Below, in pieces: positions 43,568-53,345 of a stretch of DNA of 64,000 nt (positions are counted from its first letter, which is position 1; each line of letters starts with the position of its first letter). The position numbers and the translations under genes were made by a program. The notes beneath the pieces were generated by a model. That model was not told where the DNA came from. It ran no database searches and was given only the letters and a program-made list of their open reading frames with translations. The DNA comes from Chryseobacterium sp. Leaf405 (GTDB taxonomy: Bacteria > Bacteroidota > Bacteroidia > Flavobacteriales > Weeksellaceae), in contig NZ_LMQN01000018.1 in NCBI RefSeq assembly GCF_001425355.1, positions 1,110-65,109 of the forward strand, written 5' to 3'.

Positions 43568-43612
43568 TTTATTGAAATTGAAAGATTAAAAATTATATAG
43601 ATGACAAAATCT

Positions 43613-43717
43613 TTACAGCGAATTGCCCGCAGCCCGGCTTGAGCGGAAATCCTTTTTTTGCGTTGGGAAAAGCCTTGGCAAAAAAGATTGGGAGCGGAAG
43701 ACGGATTAAGCTGCCAT
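43613..43717 (+). repeat. Dispersed hairpin repeat, copy B
   Basis: This copy reads TTACAGCGAATTGCCCGCAG, then CCCGGCTTGAGCGGA, an imperfect hairpin (AATCCTTTTTTTGC with GCAAAAAAGATT), then GGGAGCGGAAGACGGATTAA and GCTGCC. It is the best-structured of three copies and lies in the araB-araD spacer, in the same orientation as copies A and C. Confidence 0.75.
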
Positions 43718-43774
43718 AATCATTTTAGTTTTCGGTTGTCAGTTGATGGTTGTCGGTTTTAAAATTGTCATCAA

Positions 43775-45472
43775 CTACAAACTGCAAACCGTCAAATTTT
43801 TCTTTGATTTGATATGATTTTCAGTGAAATCTGCGAGAATTTGATATTGATTCATCAGTTCTGCATATTTTTCTACGTGTTCTATTTGTGGGAAATATTC
43901 GGCTTCGAAATCGGAACCCATTTTCCGGCTTGCTTCCTGAACATTGGGATAAATTCCTGCTGCAACTGCTGCGTAAATGGCGGCACCCACAGCCGGCGCT
44001 TGGTCTGATTCTGCCACTACAATCGGCATATTGAGAACGTTGGCCAAAGTCTGCATAATGAATGGTGATTTTCTGGCGACACCGCCGATTCCGATCACTT
44101 TTTCTATTTTTACGCCTTCTTCTTCGAAACGGTCAACGATTTTTTTGGAACCGAAACAAATCGCATTCACCAAAGCTTTGAAAATATGCGGTGCTTTTGT
44201 GCCCAATGACAGATTGTTGATGGCCATTTTCAGTTCCTGATTGGCATCAGGAGTTCTTCGGCCGTTAATCCAGTCCAGAGCGATTGGAACAGATTCTGAC
44301 AGTGGAATTTTTTCTGCCTCTTGCGCTAGATTTCGAATTAAATTGTTTTCTAATTCTTCCTTCAGCAATTGTTTTTGTTTATCATCAATGATATTGGAAT
44401 TCATTAAAATATTTTGAGTCGGCCACATCAAAATGTCTTTAAACCAAGCCAAAACATCGCCGAAAGCGGATTGTCCCGCTTCCAATCCCATTAATCCAGG
44501 AATTACTGAACCATCGACCTGTCCGCAAATTCCTTTGACGGTTTTGTCGTCGATAATTTCATTGGGAGCCACCATAATATCACAGGTTGACGTGCCCATA
44601 ATCCTAATCAGTGTATTTTCCTCGACTTTTGCACCCACTGCTCCGGAATGTGCATCGAAAGTTCCGACTGCGATGACAGTATCGGTTGTTAATCCTAATT
44701 TTGTTGCCCATTCTTCATTCAGATTTCCTGCAATTTCATCTGAAGTGTAGGTTTTATCATACAATCGGTCACGAAGTTCTGCTAAAGATGAATCCAATTG
44801 ACCAAGAAATTCTTTGGAAGGAAGTCCGTTCCACGACTCGTGCCACATCGCTTTGTGACCCGCAGCGCAACGGCTTCTCTTAAATGTTGCTAAATCCTGG
44901 TTATCGGAAAGTAAGAATGTAATGTAATCGCAATGTTCCATCCAGCTGTATGCTGAGTTTTTCACCGCTTCATCTTCTCTGCTGATATGAAGAATCTTTG
45001 CCCAAAACCATTCGGAAGAATATATTCCGCCTTCGAATTTAGTGTAATCTTCTCCACCCCAGTTTTTCGCCAAATGATTGATTTCTTCAGCTTCAGTGAT
45101 AGATGTATGGTCTTTCCACAGCACCATCATTGCATTGGGATTTTCTGAAAACTCTGGCAAAAGTGATAAGGCAATTCCATACTTATTCACAGGAAGTGGC
45201 GATGAACCTGTCGTATCAATACAAATACTGACGATATTTTCCGGTGCTACTCCACTTTCTTTTACAACGGTTGAAATCGTTTTTTTCAAACCTTCGATAT
45301 GGTCAAGCGGATGCTGTCGAAACTGATTAACTTCGGGTTTACAGAATTTGCCGTCTTTCCATCTTTGATAATAGCTTACTGAAGTGGCAAGTTCTGCCCC
45401 ATTTTCGGTGTCTATCAAAACCGCACGAACCGAATCTGTTCCATAGTCTAAGCCGATAACGTACTTTTTCAT
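43775..45472 (-). CDS. araB: L-ribulokinase
   Basis: AraB phosphorylates L-ribulose with ATP. From ATG 45472 the protein has 565 residues and opens MKKYVIGLDYGTDSVRAVLI, the FGGY-kinase ATP-binding motif. Further landmarks are SICIDTTGSSPLPVNKYG, the large AraB-type insert with CDYITFLLSDN and CAAGHKAMWHESWNGLPS, and the C-terminal GIGGVARKSPFIMQTLANVL. It is the first gene of the araB-araD-araA-epimerase-SSS unit. A -7 box and operator identical in layout to those of GH3 lie about 140-180 bp upstream. Confidence 0.97.
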   Translation of the reverse strand: MKKYVIGLDYGTDSVRAVLIDTENGAELATSVSYYQRWKDGKFCKPEVNQFRQHPLDHIEGLKKTISTVVKESGVAPENIVSICIDTTGSSPLPVNKYGIALSLLPEFSENPNAMMVLWKDHTSITEAEEINHLAKNWGGEDYTKFEGGIYSSEWFWAKILHISREDEAVKNSAYSWMEHCDYITFLLSDNQDLATFKRSRCAAGHKAMWHESWNGLPSKEFLGQLDSSLAELRDRLYDKTYTSDEIAGNLNEEWATKLGLTTDTVIAVGTFDAHSGAVGAKVEENTLIRIMGTSTCDIMVAPNEIIDDKTVKGICGQVDGSVIPGLMGLEAGQSAFGDVLAWFKDILMWPTQNILMNSNIIDDKQKQLLKEELENNLIRNLAQEAEKIPLSESVPIALDWINGRRTPDANQELKMAINNLSLGTKAPHIFKALVNAICFGSKKIVDRFEEEGVKIEKVIGIGGVARKSPFIMQTLANVLNMPIVVAESDQAPAVGAAIYAAVAAGIYPNVQEASRKMGSDFEAEYFPQIEHVEKYAELMNQYQILADFTENHIKSKKNLTVCSL

Positions 45473-45606
45473 TAACAAAAGTGATTAATTTGATTATTAT
45501 TTTTAGCTCTTTTCAAAATAACAGATGCAATGAATTACATTACGCAAAGAATTGCCGATAAGTTTTACTTTATCCTAAAAAAAGCTTCTGTTTTTTGTTT
45601 TTGAGC

Positions 45607-45654
45607 TAAAACAAATATAATAATCTATTTCAAATAAATGTAATATTTACACTT
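45607..45654 (-). promoter_or_regulatory. araB promoter with AraR-type operator
   Basis: In the gene direction the block holds AAGTGT-N7-ACATTTATTT, a 12-base spacer, then the -7 box TATATTTG (45612-45619) and TTTTA. The operator core TGTAAATATTACA (45639-45651) is a perfect palindrome placed where a -33 element would be. The whole 48-bp block is identical to that before GH3 at 41 of 48 positions. Confidence 0.65.
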
Positions 45655-45690
45655 AATTTTAATTTTTCCTTTGTTAATGGTCATTTGGAG

Positions 45691-47673
45691 TTATTTAATT
45701 TTTAAAATAACCAGAGAATTTACAGGAATTTCAACAGAAATTTTCCCCTTTTTGATACTTTGAATTTCCTGTTTTGGAGTGATGGTTTCCGACTGGAAAT
45801 TATTTTCATCGGAAAGTCCTAAGGAAGTCAATATAATTTTCGTCATCTGACTGCCCGATTTTATATTTTTCGGATTGATTTCAACCGAAGTTTGTTGCAC
45901 GTTTGAATTGACAATTTTGATAATGATCTCACCTTTTTTACTGTCTTTCACCGCCGATGCATAAAGATTATTCTGACCTGTCAAAGCTTTTCCGTTTTCT
46001 AAGATTTTAATTAAATCGGTTCCTTTGTTATTGGAAAATAATTTCTGAACATAATAATTCGGAGTTGCGTAAGATTTCAGATTACTGAACCAAATCAAAT
46101 CCGGCGTCCACTGCCAACCGTCTGCGTGTGCCAAAAGCGGTGCATAGGAAGTCATTGTCACAACATCAGCATTACGTTCCAACCCAGTCATAAAAGCGGC
46201 TTCGGAAAGTGCAGTTTGCCAGTTGTTTTTGTTATCCGGCTTGACAACGCCAACAGATTGCGCCGCATATTCTCCGGCAAAAACTTTTGGTCCTTTTCTG
46301 TCGTATTTATCGTATCTGTCTGCATTTTTTAAGAACCAATCAGGAGAATTATAGTAATGTTCGTCAACGATTTGTGCATTCAGTTTTTTAAGTTCTTTCC
46401 AGCCATAATCGAAGAATTCTCCGTCAGGCGACGGTCCGCTTCCTGAAATGATTTGGATGTTCGGATATTTAGCATGGATGGCTTTTTCAAAAATTTTGTA
46501 TCTCTCAATGTAATCTTCGCCCCACTGCTCGTTTCCAACACCTATGTATTTCATATTAAACGGTTTCGGATGTCCCATCTCAGCACGGATTTCCCCCCAT
46601 TTTGTGGTGGAATCTCCGTTTGCAAATTCAATCAGATCCAAAGCATCCTGAACGTATGGATTTAAATCTTCCATTTTCACCAATTCTGCGGTGTTGAACT
46701 GACACGCCATTCCGCAACTTAAAATCGGAAGCGGTTCTGCACCCAAATCTTCTGAAAGTTGGAAATACTCAAAAAAACCAATTCCGAAAGACTGCCAGTA
46801 ATCAGGCGTGAGACGGTGAGCAAATCCATTGTTCCATTTGTTGATGAGATTTTCTCTGTCTTCCACTTTTCCGACTGTTTTTTTCCATTGGTAACGTTCT
46901 GCCAAAGTTCTTCCTTCCACAATACATCCACCGGGAAAACGTAAAAATCCGGGTTGCAGATCGTATAATTTCTGCACTAAATCTTTTCGCATTCCGCCTT
47001 TTCTGCCTTTCCAGGTATTTTGTGGAAACAGTGAAATCATATCCATATTCGCCACACCTTTTCCTGTGAAAGTGAGCTGTAATGTTGCTTTTTCAACCGT
47101 CAATTTCGGAGAGAAAACCAAAGTATATTTCTGCCAGCCTCCGCCTTTAATAATTGTTGAAACGGTTGAAATTATCTTTCCGTTTTCATCAATGAGACTT
47201 GCATTAACCGCTGATATATTGCCCGAAACGTTTTCTAAATTAAAACTGAAATCATATTTTTCATCCTGATGAAGCCCGATTCCTCGGAAACCTTCATTTT
47301 CCAGAGAATAGTTGTTATCATTCCAAACCGTGATTCTTGCGTAGTTTTTATTGGTTTTAGACTTGTCGGTTATAATCGTCAGAAATCCGGAATCCAGATT
47401 CAGAGACAATGTTTTTGTGTTGAGTTGTTTCCAACCGGTTAATGGCTCATCAAACTCGAAACTCCGGTTTTTGATGAGTTCTGCGTACAATCCACCGTCT
47501 GCGGCAAAATTGATGTCTTCGAAGAAAATTCCGTACATCGTGGGCTGAATTTTGATGTTGGTGGAAGTTCCGTCCAAATCGAGAAAGTGCTTTTTTACAT
47601 TTACATTTTGAGCTGAAAAGAAGGCTACACTTAAAGCAAATGCGGTTGCGAATATTTTGGATTTTGTTTTCAT
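45691..47673 (-). CDS. GH51 alpha-L-arabinofuranosidase
   Basis: The 660-residue protein has a signal peptide (FATAFALSVAFFSAQ) and the GH51 layout: N-terminal FFEDINFAADGGLYAELIKN, a carbohydrate-binding-like insertion (residues about 80-215), then the barrel with PGFLRFPGGCIVEG, acid/base E382 in YIGVGNEQWGEDY, nucleophile E468 in KVFAGEYAAQS, and a C-terminal beta domain. It removes arabinofuranosyl side chains from arabinoxylan or arabino-oligosaccharides. It is encoded 31 bp downstream of GH3, so both probably use the GH3 promoter with its AraR-type operator. Confidence 0.95.
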   Translation of the reverse strand: MKTKSKIFATAFALSVAFFSAQNVNVKKHFLDLDGTSTNIKIQPTMYGIFFEDINFAADGGLYAELIKNRSFEFDEPLTGWKQLNTKTLSLNLDSGFLTIITDKSKTNKNYARITVWNDNNYSLENEGFRGIGLHQDEKYDFSFNLENVSGNISAVNASLIDENGKIISTVSTIIKGGGWQKYTLVFSPKLTVEKATLQLTFTGKGVANMDMISLFPQNTWKGRKGGMRKDLVQKLYDLQPGFLRFPGGCIVEGRTLAERYQWKKTVGKVEDRENLINKWNNGFAHRLTPDYWQSFGIGFFEYFQLSEDLGAEPLPILSCGMACQFNTAELVKMEDLNPYVQDALDLIEFANGDSTTKWGEIRAEMGHPKPFNMKYIGVGNEQWGEDYIERYKIFEKAIHAKYPNIQIISGSGPSPDGEFFDYGWKELKKLNAQIVDEHYYNSPDWFLKNADRYDKYDRKGPKVFAGEYAAQSVGVVKPDNKNNWQTALSEAAFMTGLERNADVVTMTSYAPLLAHADGWQWTPDLIWFSNLKSYATPNYYVQKLFSNNKGTDLIKILENGKALTGQNNLYASAVKDSKKGEIIIKIVNSNVQQTSVEINPKNIKSGSQMTKIILTSLGLSDENNFQSETITPKQEIQSIKKGKISVEIPVNSLVILKIK

Positions 47674-47704
47674 TGTTTAAAAGATTCAGGATCGTTTTCA
47701 GAAA

Positions 47705-50332
47705 TTACTTAACCTGTAATTGTAGACTTTTCAAACCTGATTCATCAGAAGTTCCACCGTAGAAAATGGTATAGTTTCCTGTTTTTGAAGCTAAATCATC
47801 CACTTTTTCATCATAAAATTTGAACGAATCATTAGAAATAGTAAGCTGAAAATTTTTCGTTTCACCGGCTTTGATGAAAACTCTTTCGAAAGCCTTCAAA
47901 GTCTTTACAGGAGCGGAAAGATCGTTATTTCTTTTTATGTAAACCTCAATTACTTCTTCACCATCACGTTTCGAAATATTTTTAACAGGAATGGTAATCG
48001 TTAGATTTTCAGTTGTATTAATGGTGTTTTTGTTCAATTTGGCATCATCATAATTAAATTTAGAGTAACTTAAACCGTGACCGAAAGCATACAAAGGTTT
48101 TTCTGTCATATAACGGTAAGTTCTTCCCTGCATATCATAGTTTTCAAAGCCCTGATGTTTGCTGGTTTTTGACAGATTGTTATCAAGTTGTTCCAGATTT
48201 TTATAAAATGTAATCGGTAATTTTCCTGACGGATTGTAATCGCCCGCTAACACATCCGCAACGGCCGTTCCACCGGATTGTCCGCCGTACCAAGCATTTA
48301 ATAATACGTCATAATTTTTTTCATCTTGTGCCAAGCCAAGTGAACTTCCCGTACACAACACAAAAACGACAGGTTTTCCGGTTTTTCTTAACTCTGCCAA
48401 CAACTCACGCTGAACTTTAGGGAGCTCGATGGATGTCTTGTCGCCACCTTTGAAACCTTCTGCACTCACTAACATTTCTTCACCTTCAAGACTTGGCGAA
48501 AGTCCACCTGCGAAAATGATAACATCAGCACCTTTCACTTTTTCCTTTACTGAAGCGTAATTCACAGGGTCTTTTCTGTAAACATCGAAAGTGATACTTA
48601 CATATTTTCCTTTTTGAGTGTGACGCAATTCAATGTTATACTCCTTTCCTTTTTCCATTTTTACAGGAAATTCTGAAGGATGTCTTGCATCAGGACCTTT
48701 TCTGGTTGCGATTTCTTTCCCATCAACAAAAAGTGTGTAAACATCTGATGTTGAAGCAGAAAAGATAACATCACCAGTGTATAAACTTTTAAAAACACCG
48801 GAAATAATTGCCGAAGTATTTTCTCTGCCAACATTAGGTGCAAGTTGAGTTCCTCCAAAACTGTTATAGCTGATTCCTGTTTTATTGACTGAAATATTGG
48901 CAGATTTTCCTTTGAATTCATTGTTATTAAAAAACTCCACTTTCATTCCTTTTTCGCCGTTTTTCTGGCTTAAGAAATTTTGGTACAATGAAGTTCTGGA
49001 CGATGGGTCTGCCACTTCACTTCCTTTTTCATAAATGATTTCGGCATTTGGGAACTTGGTTTTAATTCCATCTAAAATCGTTACAATCGAGGAAGGTGTT
49101 CCGTTGTAATTTCCTAACTGCATCAAGCTGTCATCAGCGTTTGGACCGACAACCGCAATCTTTTTGATATTTTTGCTTAAAGGCAAAACATTTTTATCGT
49201 TTTTCATCAGCACAATTGATTTTTGTGCCATTTTCAATGCCTGTTTTTTATGTTCTTCAGAATCTACAACGGTGTATGGAATGGAATTCCAGTGCACTGA
49301 AGATTTCGGGTCGAGCATTCCTAATTCAAACCAACCTTTCAAAATTCTTCTCATTGAAATATCGAGGTCTTTTTCTTTGATTAAACCGCTTGCCAACGAT
49401 TTATTTAAATTATTATAGGTACTGCCACACTCCAAATCTGTGGAATGTTTCAGAGCATCTGCTGCCGTGCTTTTTTCGTCAGGATGCGTTCCGTGGTATT
49501 GTTTCTGATAAAAATCTGCCAACGCCCAACAATCGGAAACGACCATTCCGTCATAATTCCATTTTCCACGGAGAATTTCTGTCAATAAAGTATTGTTGGC
49601 GCAACAAGGCTGTCCGTCGAATGCATTGTAGGCGCACATCACCTCCCTCACATTTCCTTCTAAAACTAATGCTTTGAATGCTGGAAGATACGTTTCGTAT
49701 AAATCTCTTTTGGAAACTTCTGCGTTATAAGAATGTCGGTTCCATTCCGGACCGCTATGAACGGCAAAATGTTTGGCGCAGGCGTGGGTTTTAAAATATT
49801 TCGGGTCATTTCCCTGCAGACCTTTTACTGCTGCAACGCCTAAAACGGAAGTCAGATAAGGATCTTCGCCATAGGTTTCCTGACCTCTTCCCCATCTGGG
49901 ATCACGGAAAATATTGATGTTCGGTGTCCAAAAAGTCAGACCTTCGTAACGTCCTGTTTTGTTGGATTCATCGAAAGATTTATTATATTTTGCCCTGGCT
50001 TCATCAGAAATCATTTCAAATGTTTTCAAATGTTCAGGAACATCCCAGGTTGCCGCCATCCCGATTGCCTGAGGAAAAACGGTAGCTGTTCCTGCTCTTG
50101 CGACGCCGTGAAGTGCCTCGTTCCACCAACCATACGCCGGAATTTCCAAACGGGGAACAGCTTTGGAATTATCCATCATCATTCCTATTTTTTCGTCAAC
50201 CGTTAATAATCCGAGAAGATTTTCAATTCTTTGTTCGACGGGAAGATTTGGGTTTTGGAAAGGATATTTGAAAGTTTGTGCCGATGATATGGCAAAGACG
50301 AAAATCGATATATTTAAGAAAAGTTTTTTCAT
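47705..50332 (-). CDS. GH3 beta-xylosidase with PA14 insertion
   Basis: From ATG 50332 the protein has 875 residues and a signal peptide (MKKLFLNISIFVFAISSAQ). GH3 landmarks are WWNEALHGVARAG, FRDPRWGRGQETYGEDPYLT, KHFAVHSGPE, and VVSDCWA with nucleophile D267. A PA14-like domain is inserted at about residues 463-605 (MKVEFFNNNEFKG to VSITFDVYRKDP), and a fibronectin-III-like domain closes the protein. This architecture and the NEALHG motif are typical of bacterial and plant xylan 1,4-beta-xylosidases rather than beta-glucosidases. It would free xylose from xylo-oligosaccharides, and its gene is controlled by an araB-like promoter block. Confidence 0.93.
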   Translation of the reverse strand: MKKLFLNISIFVFAISSAQTFKYPFQNPNLPVEQRIENLLGLLTVDEKIGMMMDNSKAVPRLEIPAYGWWNEALHGVARAGTATVFPQAIGMAATWDVPEHLKTFEMISDEARAKYNKSFDESNKTGRYEGLTFWTPNINIFRDPRWGRGQETYGEDPYLTSVLGVAAVKGLQGNDPKYFKTHACAKHFAVHSGPEWNRHSYNAEVSKRDLYETYLPAFKALVLEGNVREVMCAYNAFDGQPCCANNTLLTEILRGKWNYDGMVVSDCWALADFYQKQYHGTHPDEKSTAADALKHSTDLECGSTYNNLNKSLASGLIKEKDLDISMRRILKGWFELGMLDPKSSVHWNSIPYTVVDSEEHKKQALKMAQKSIVLMKNDKNVLPLSKNIKKIAVVGPNADDSLMQLGNYNGTPSSIVTILDGIKTKFPNAEIIYEKGSEVADPSSRTSLYQNFLSQKNGEKGMKVEFFNNNEFKGKSANISVNKTGISYNSFGGTQLAPNVGRENTSAIISGVFKSLYTGDVIFSASTSDVYTLFVDGKEIATRKGPDARHPSEFPVKMEKGKEYNIELRHTQKGKYVSITFDVYRKDPVNYASVKEKVKGADVIIFAGGLSPSLEGEEMLVSAEGFKGGDKTSIELPKVQRELLAELRKTGKPVVFVLCTGSSLGLAQDEKNYDVLLNAWYGGQSGGTAVADVLAGDYNPSGKLPITFYKNLEQLDNNLSKTSKHQGFENYDMQGRTYRYMTEKPLYAFGHGLSYSKFNYDDAKLNKNTINTTENLTITIPVKNISKRDGEEVIEVYIKRNNDLSAPVKTLKAFERVFIKAGETKNFQLTISNDSFKFYDEKVDDLASKTGNYTIFYGGTSDESGLKSLQLQVK

Positions 50333-50396
50333 GAGATTAGTGAAAATTTCTAAGTTAATGTTTTTGTAAAAGCAAGCAGATTTTGCCTTTTTGCAA

Positions 50397-50444
50397 TAAA
50401 ACAAATATAAGATTCCATTTTAAATAAATGTAAAAATAACACTT
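50397..50444 (-). promoter_or_regulatory. GH3-GH51 promoter with AraR-type operator
   Basis: In the gene direction it reads AAGTGT-N7-ACATTTATTT, a 12-base spacer, and TATATTTG (50402-50409) followed by TTTTA. Operator core and -7 box have the same spacing as at araB. The predicted start lies near 50395, leaving a leader of about 60 nt before the GH3 start codon. Confidence 0.65.
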
Positions 50445-50511
50445 ATATTTACTTAAACGTAAAGCCACCAAATTGATTTTGATGGCTTTGGAGAATTAAT
50501 TGATTTAAATA

Positions 50512-53262
50512 TTACTGTTTAATAAATTTCTGTGAAATTATTTTCGTGCCTTTAGAAGAAACCTCGATGAAATAAGTACCTGCAGAAAATTCGTTGATGT
50601 CGATACGATTTTTTCCTGCTGTCATTTTCAATCCGAATTTTATTACTCCACCTCTTGAATCGAAAATATTTGCAGTTGCGTCTGTTGCTTTTAATTCAAC
50701 AAAAATTTCTGATTTTGCAGGACTTGGATATATTTTAACCTCATCTTTTTGTAGATTGTTATTTTCTACGGCTAATACAGAGAAATTAAGAGGAAGCATG
50801 GCAGCTGTATACACATTTTCTTCTGTAAGATATGCACGGAAAGGATTAATCATTGGCTCACTTCCCGCCGAAACTTTGTAAAATCCCGTCACGCCTCCTT
50901 CTGTTTTTAAAACGTAACTGTTAGCCGGAACCCTGATGGTTTGATAAACGCCATTCATCTGGTTTACCGCAATTGCTTTTGGCGTAGAAACATTACCCGT
51001 ACCTGTAAAAGTAACATTTCCTGTTGCATTGATAAGTACCGGGGTGTTTGCAGGAATTGTTCCGCCCGAAATGGCTGAACATGATATTCCTGTAGAACCT
51101 GGTGACATTAGATAAACATTCACGCCTGAAGGAATGTTTGCTTCAAAAGGCAACAATAATACTTCATAACCGCCGAAAACTCTGCTGTAAGTAGCTGCAG
51201 TCGCCGAAAAATTAAACGGAACCTGAAAATCTTTCCCTGAATCAGATAACGTAAGCATGTTGCAGATATTTCCGGAAACGACGTTTGTATTGCTGTTAGC
51301 TACAGAATTATTAACATAAAACAAACTGTTTAGATTTTGAGAAGCATTTATCCAATTTGATGTTGAATTAATTCCGGTAACATTTCTAAAATCTAATGAC
51401 GTGTAATATTCATTTTCTAGTGCATCCATCAGATTACTATCAGTCGAAGTGTATGCGGATTCGAATTTTGAAGCTCTTTCGTTTCCTACATTAAAGTAAA
51501 CGTCACCCAAATTTAGTGTTAAAACAGAACTGTAGTTTCCGCTTCTCAAACCGATAATTCCTTTACATCCAAATGGAAGAACAGACCTTGAAATATCAAA
51601 TACCAAATTGAAACTGCCTGATCCCGGCGCCGGAAATGCAACACTTCCGTAATTATAATTTCTCAGTGTACCATTACTGTCAACATAATACAAAGTTGTG
51701 TTTGAAGAACTTTGGGAACCTGTTGTTGTATAACTTAAAACATTAAATATTAGTTTATTATATCTATCATTTAATGCTATATACCCATTCGATGCAGTAG
51801 TATTTGAACTGATAAGAGGTGTAGAATTATAAAATGTAACCGTCTGACCAGATAGCTGATAGCCTGTCCCAAAAGCCGGATTTGTTGTAGTCTGTGTTTC
51901 AATTTTATTGTAATGGACCTCGGTTCCCGTCATTGTTGAAACAGGTCTATCTCCACTTTTATTAAAAACAAACGTCATTACACTCGAAGGGCTCACAGTA
52001 ATTTGCGGTCTGAACGTGTCAGCAGGAAATGTAAATGGAACTGAAGCCATATCCGAAGTTTGCGAAGTCGTCGTACTTGTTCCTGAATTTGTAAAAAACG
52101 GTAGATCTGCTTTCAGGTTATAAGTGTTCGCAGATGAATTGATGACCACTAATGTAATCTGATTTCCGTCCTGCGAAATATAGGATGATCCTTCTAGTGA
52201 ACCGTTGACTACTTCCCACTTAGCATCAATTCTTCTCTTACCTGTTGTTGTTTTTGCAAACTGAGACAAAATATATCCTCTTTTTGTCATCTCACCGGCA
52301 ACAGTTCCGTTGGTTCCGTCACCCATCATTCCGTAATATCTTTTTGAAGCGTAATGAATCCAAGCGTTGATATTGCCCAACATTGCATTATTCACACTTC
52401 TCGCAAAAGTAAAACCGTCAATTACCCAGCTAAAATCTCTTGCTGGAATACTGGAATTGGAATTCCAGTTGATCAGATATTCGGTCTGCCAAATTTGTTT
52501 ATTATTATTTTGAAATTGCTTGTAAACAGACTGCATATTTCCATACTGATGTCCGCCATAAACTTCAAAATTAGCCATCGTTGCCGTATTCAAAAAGGCG
52601 TTGGCGTAATTATCTGTAAAACCTACACTTTCCGGAGCGATAACGTTGCAGTTAATCAACTGACCGTAATCTCTCACAAAAGCTGCAATCTGCGTCGGTG
52701 TCCAGATGCAGCCTGCATATTGCGCCATCTCATCCGGCTCGTTTTGAATGGAAATATAATCGAGCGTCACGCCGTTTGTCGCAAGATATGTCACGAAACT
52801 ATTAAGATGCAAAGCGTAATCCTGATAGTGTTCAGGCTTCAAATATCCTATTTGCTGTATGCCGTTTGCGTCAACAAAAACTGCATTTGAATTATTATTG
52901 GTTTTCCACGCTGCTGGCATTGTCCACGGGCTTGCAAAAACAATCAGTCCCATCGCTTTCGCCTGCTGTGCCGTTGCTAAAACCTGTGGCCAGTTGGCAG
53001 GATCTTCCGGAATATACAACCTCAGCATGTTGTACCCCGCATCGGTAGCGCCGGTTCCCCAAAGTTTCTGAATTTCTGCGGGTGTCATATGATTGTACGC
53101 AAACTGCGGACTGCAGACAAATCCTCCAAATCCTGTAATGTTCTGATAAGTAATATTCTTATCAATTTTTACTTTTGCGTTCTGTGTACTCTGTGCATTA
53201 AAATTCTCCATGAATACAATACTTGTCATAGCAGCAAGTACTAAATTGACGATTTTTCTCAT
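50512..53262 (-). CDS. GH30 xylanase with T9SS sorting domain
   Basis: The 916-residue protein has a signal peptide and a GH30 catalytic domain at about residues 30-440: ITGFGGFVCSPQF, MLRLYIPEDPANW, acid/base E175 in DYISIQNEPDEMA, and nucleophile E261 in KQIWQTEYLINW. GH30 xylanases often recognise glucuronic acid side chains. A long region (about 440-825) with Ser/Thr/Asn-rich beta segments follows, of unknown role. The last ~80 residues (VKIYPSPAKSEIFVELKATD, then GTYFIEVSSKG) form a type IX secretion sorting domain, so the enzyme should reach the cell surface or medium. No other enzyme in this window shows such a tail. Confidence 0.92.
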   Translation of the reverse strand: MRKIVNLVLAAMTSIVFMENFNAQSTQNAKVKIDKNITYQNITGFGGFVCSPQFAYNHMTPAEIQKLWGTGATDAGYNMLRLYIPEDPANWPQVLATAQQAKAMGLIVFASPWTMPAAWKTNNNSNAVFVDANGIQQIGYLKPEHYQDYALHLNSFVTYLATNGVTLDYISIQNEPDEMAQYAGCIWTPTQIAAFVRDYGQLINCNVIAPESVGFTDNYANAFLNTATMANFEVYGGHQYGNMQSVYKQFQNNNKQIWQTEYLINWNSNSSIPARDFSWVIDGFTFARSVNNAMLGNINAWIHYASKRYYGMMGDGTNGTVAGEMTKRGYILSQFAKTTTGKRRIDAKWEVVNGSLEGSSYISQDGNQITLVVINSSANTYNLKADLPFFTNSGTSTTTSQTSDMASVPFTFPADTFRPQITVSPSSVMTFVFNKSGDRPVSTMTGTEVHYNKIETQTTTNPAFGTGYQLSGQTVTFYNSTPLISSNTTASNGYIALNDRYNKLIFNVLSYTTTGSQSSSNTTLYYVDSNGTLRNYNYGSVAFPAPGSGSFNLVFDISRSVLPFGCKGIIGLRSGNYSSVLTLNLGDVYFNVGNERASKFESAYTSTDSNLMDALENEYYTSLDFRNVTGINSTSNWINASQNLNSLFYVNNSVANSNTNVVSGNICNMLTLSDSGKDFQVPFNFSATAATYSRVFGGYEVLLLPFEANIPSGVNVYLMSPGSTGISCSAISGGTIPANTPVLINATGNVTFTGTGNVSTPKAIAVNQMNGVYQTIRVPANSYVLKTEGGVTGFYKVSAGSEPMINPFRAYLTEENVYTAAMLPLNFSVLAVENNNLQKDEVKIYPSPAKSEIFVELKATDATANIFDSRGGVIKFGLKMTAGKNRIDINEFSAGTYFIEVSSKGTKIISQKFIKQ

Positions 53263-53345
53263 AGTAATAATTTGATTTTAATTTGACATAGATTTTAATT
53301 TAACTCAATATGTTATGATTGGTTTTTATGATTGGTGTGGAACTT

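Noticed and set aside
52354-52890. Plus-strand open frame of 178 codons
   Set aside because: It is antisense to the GH30 catalytic domain and shows no domain pattern.
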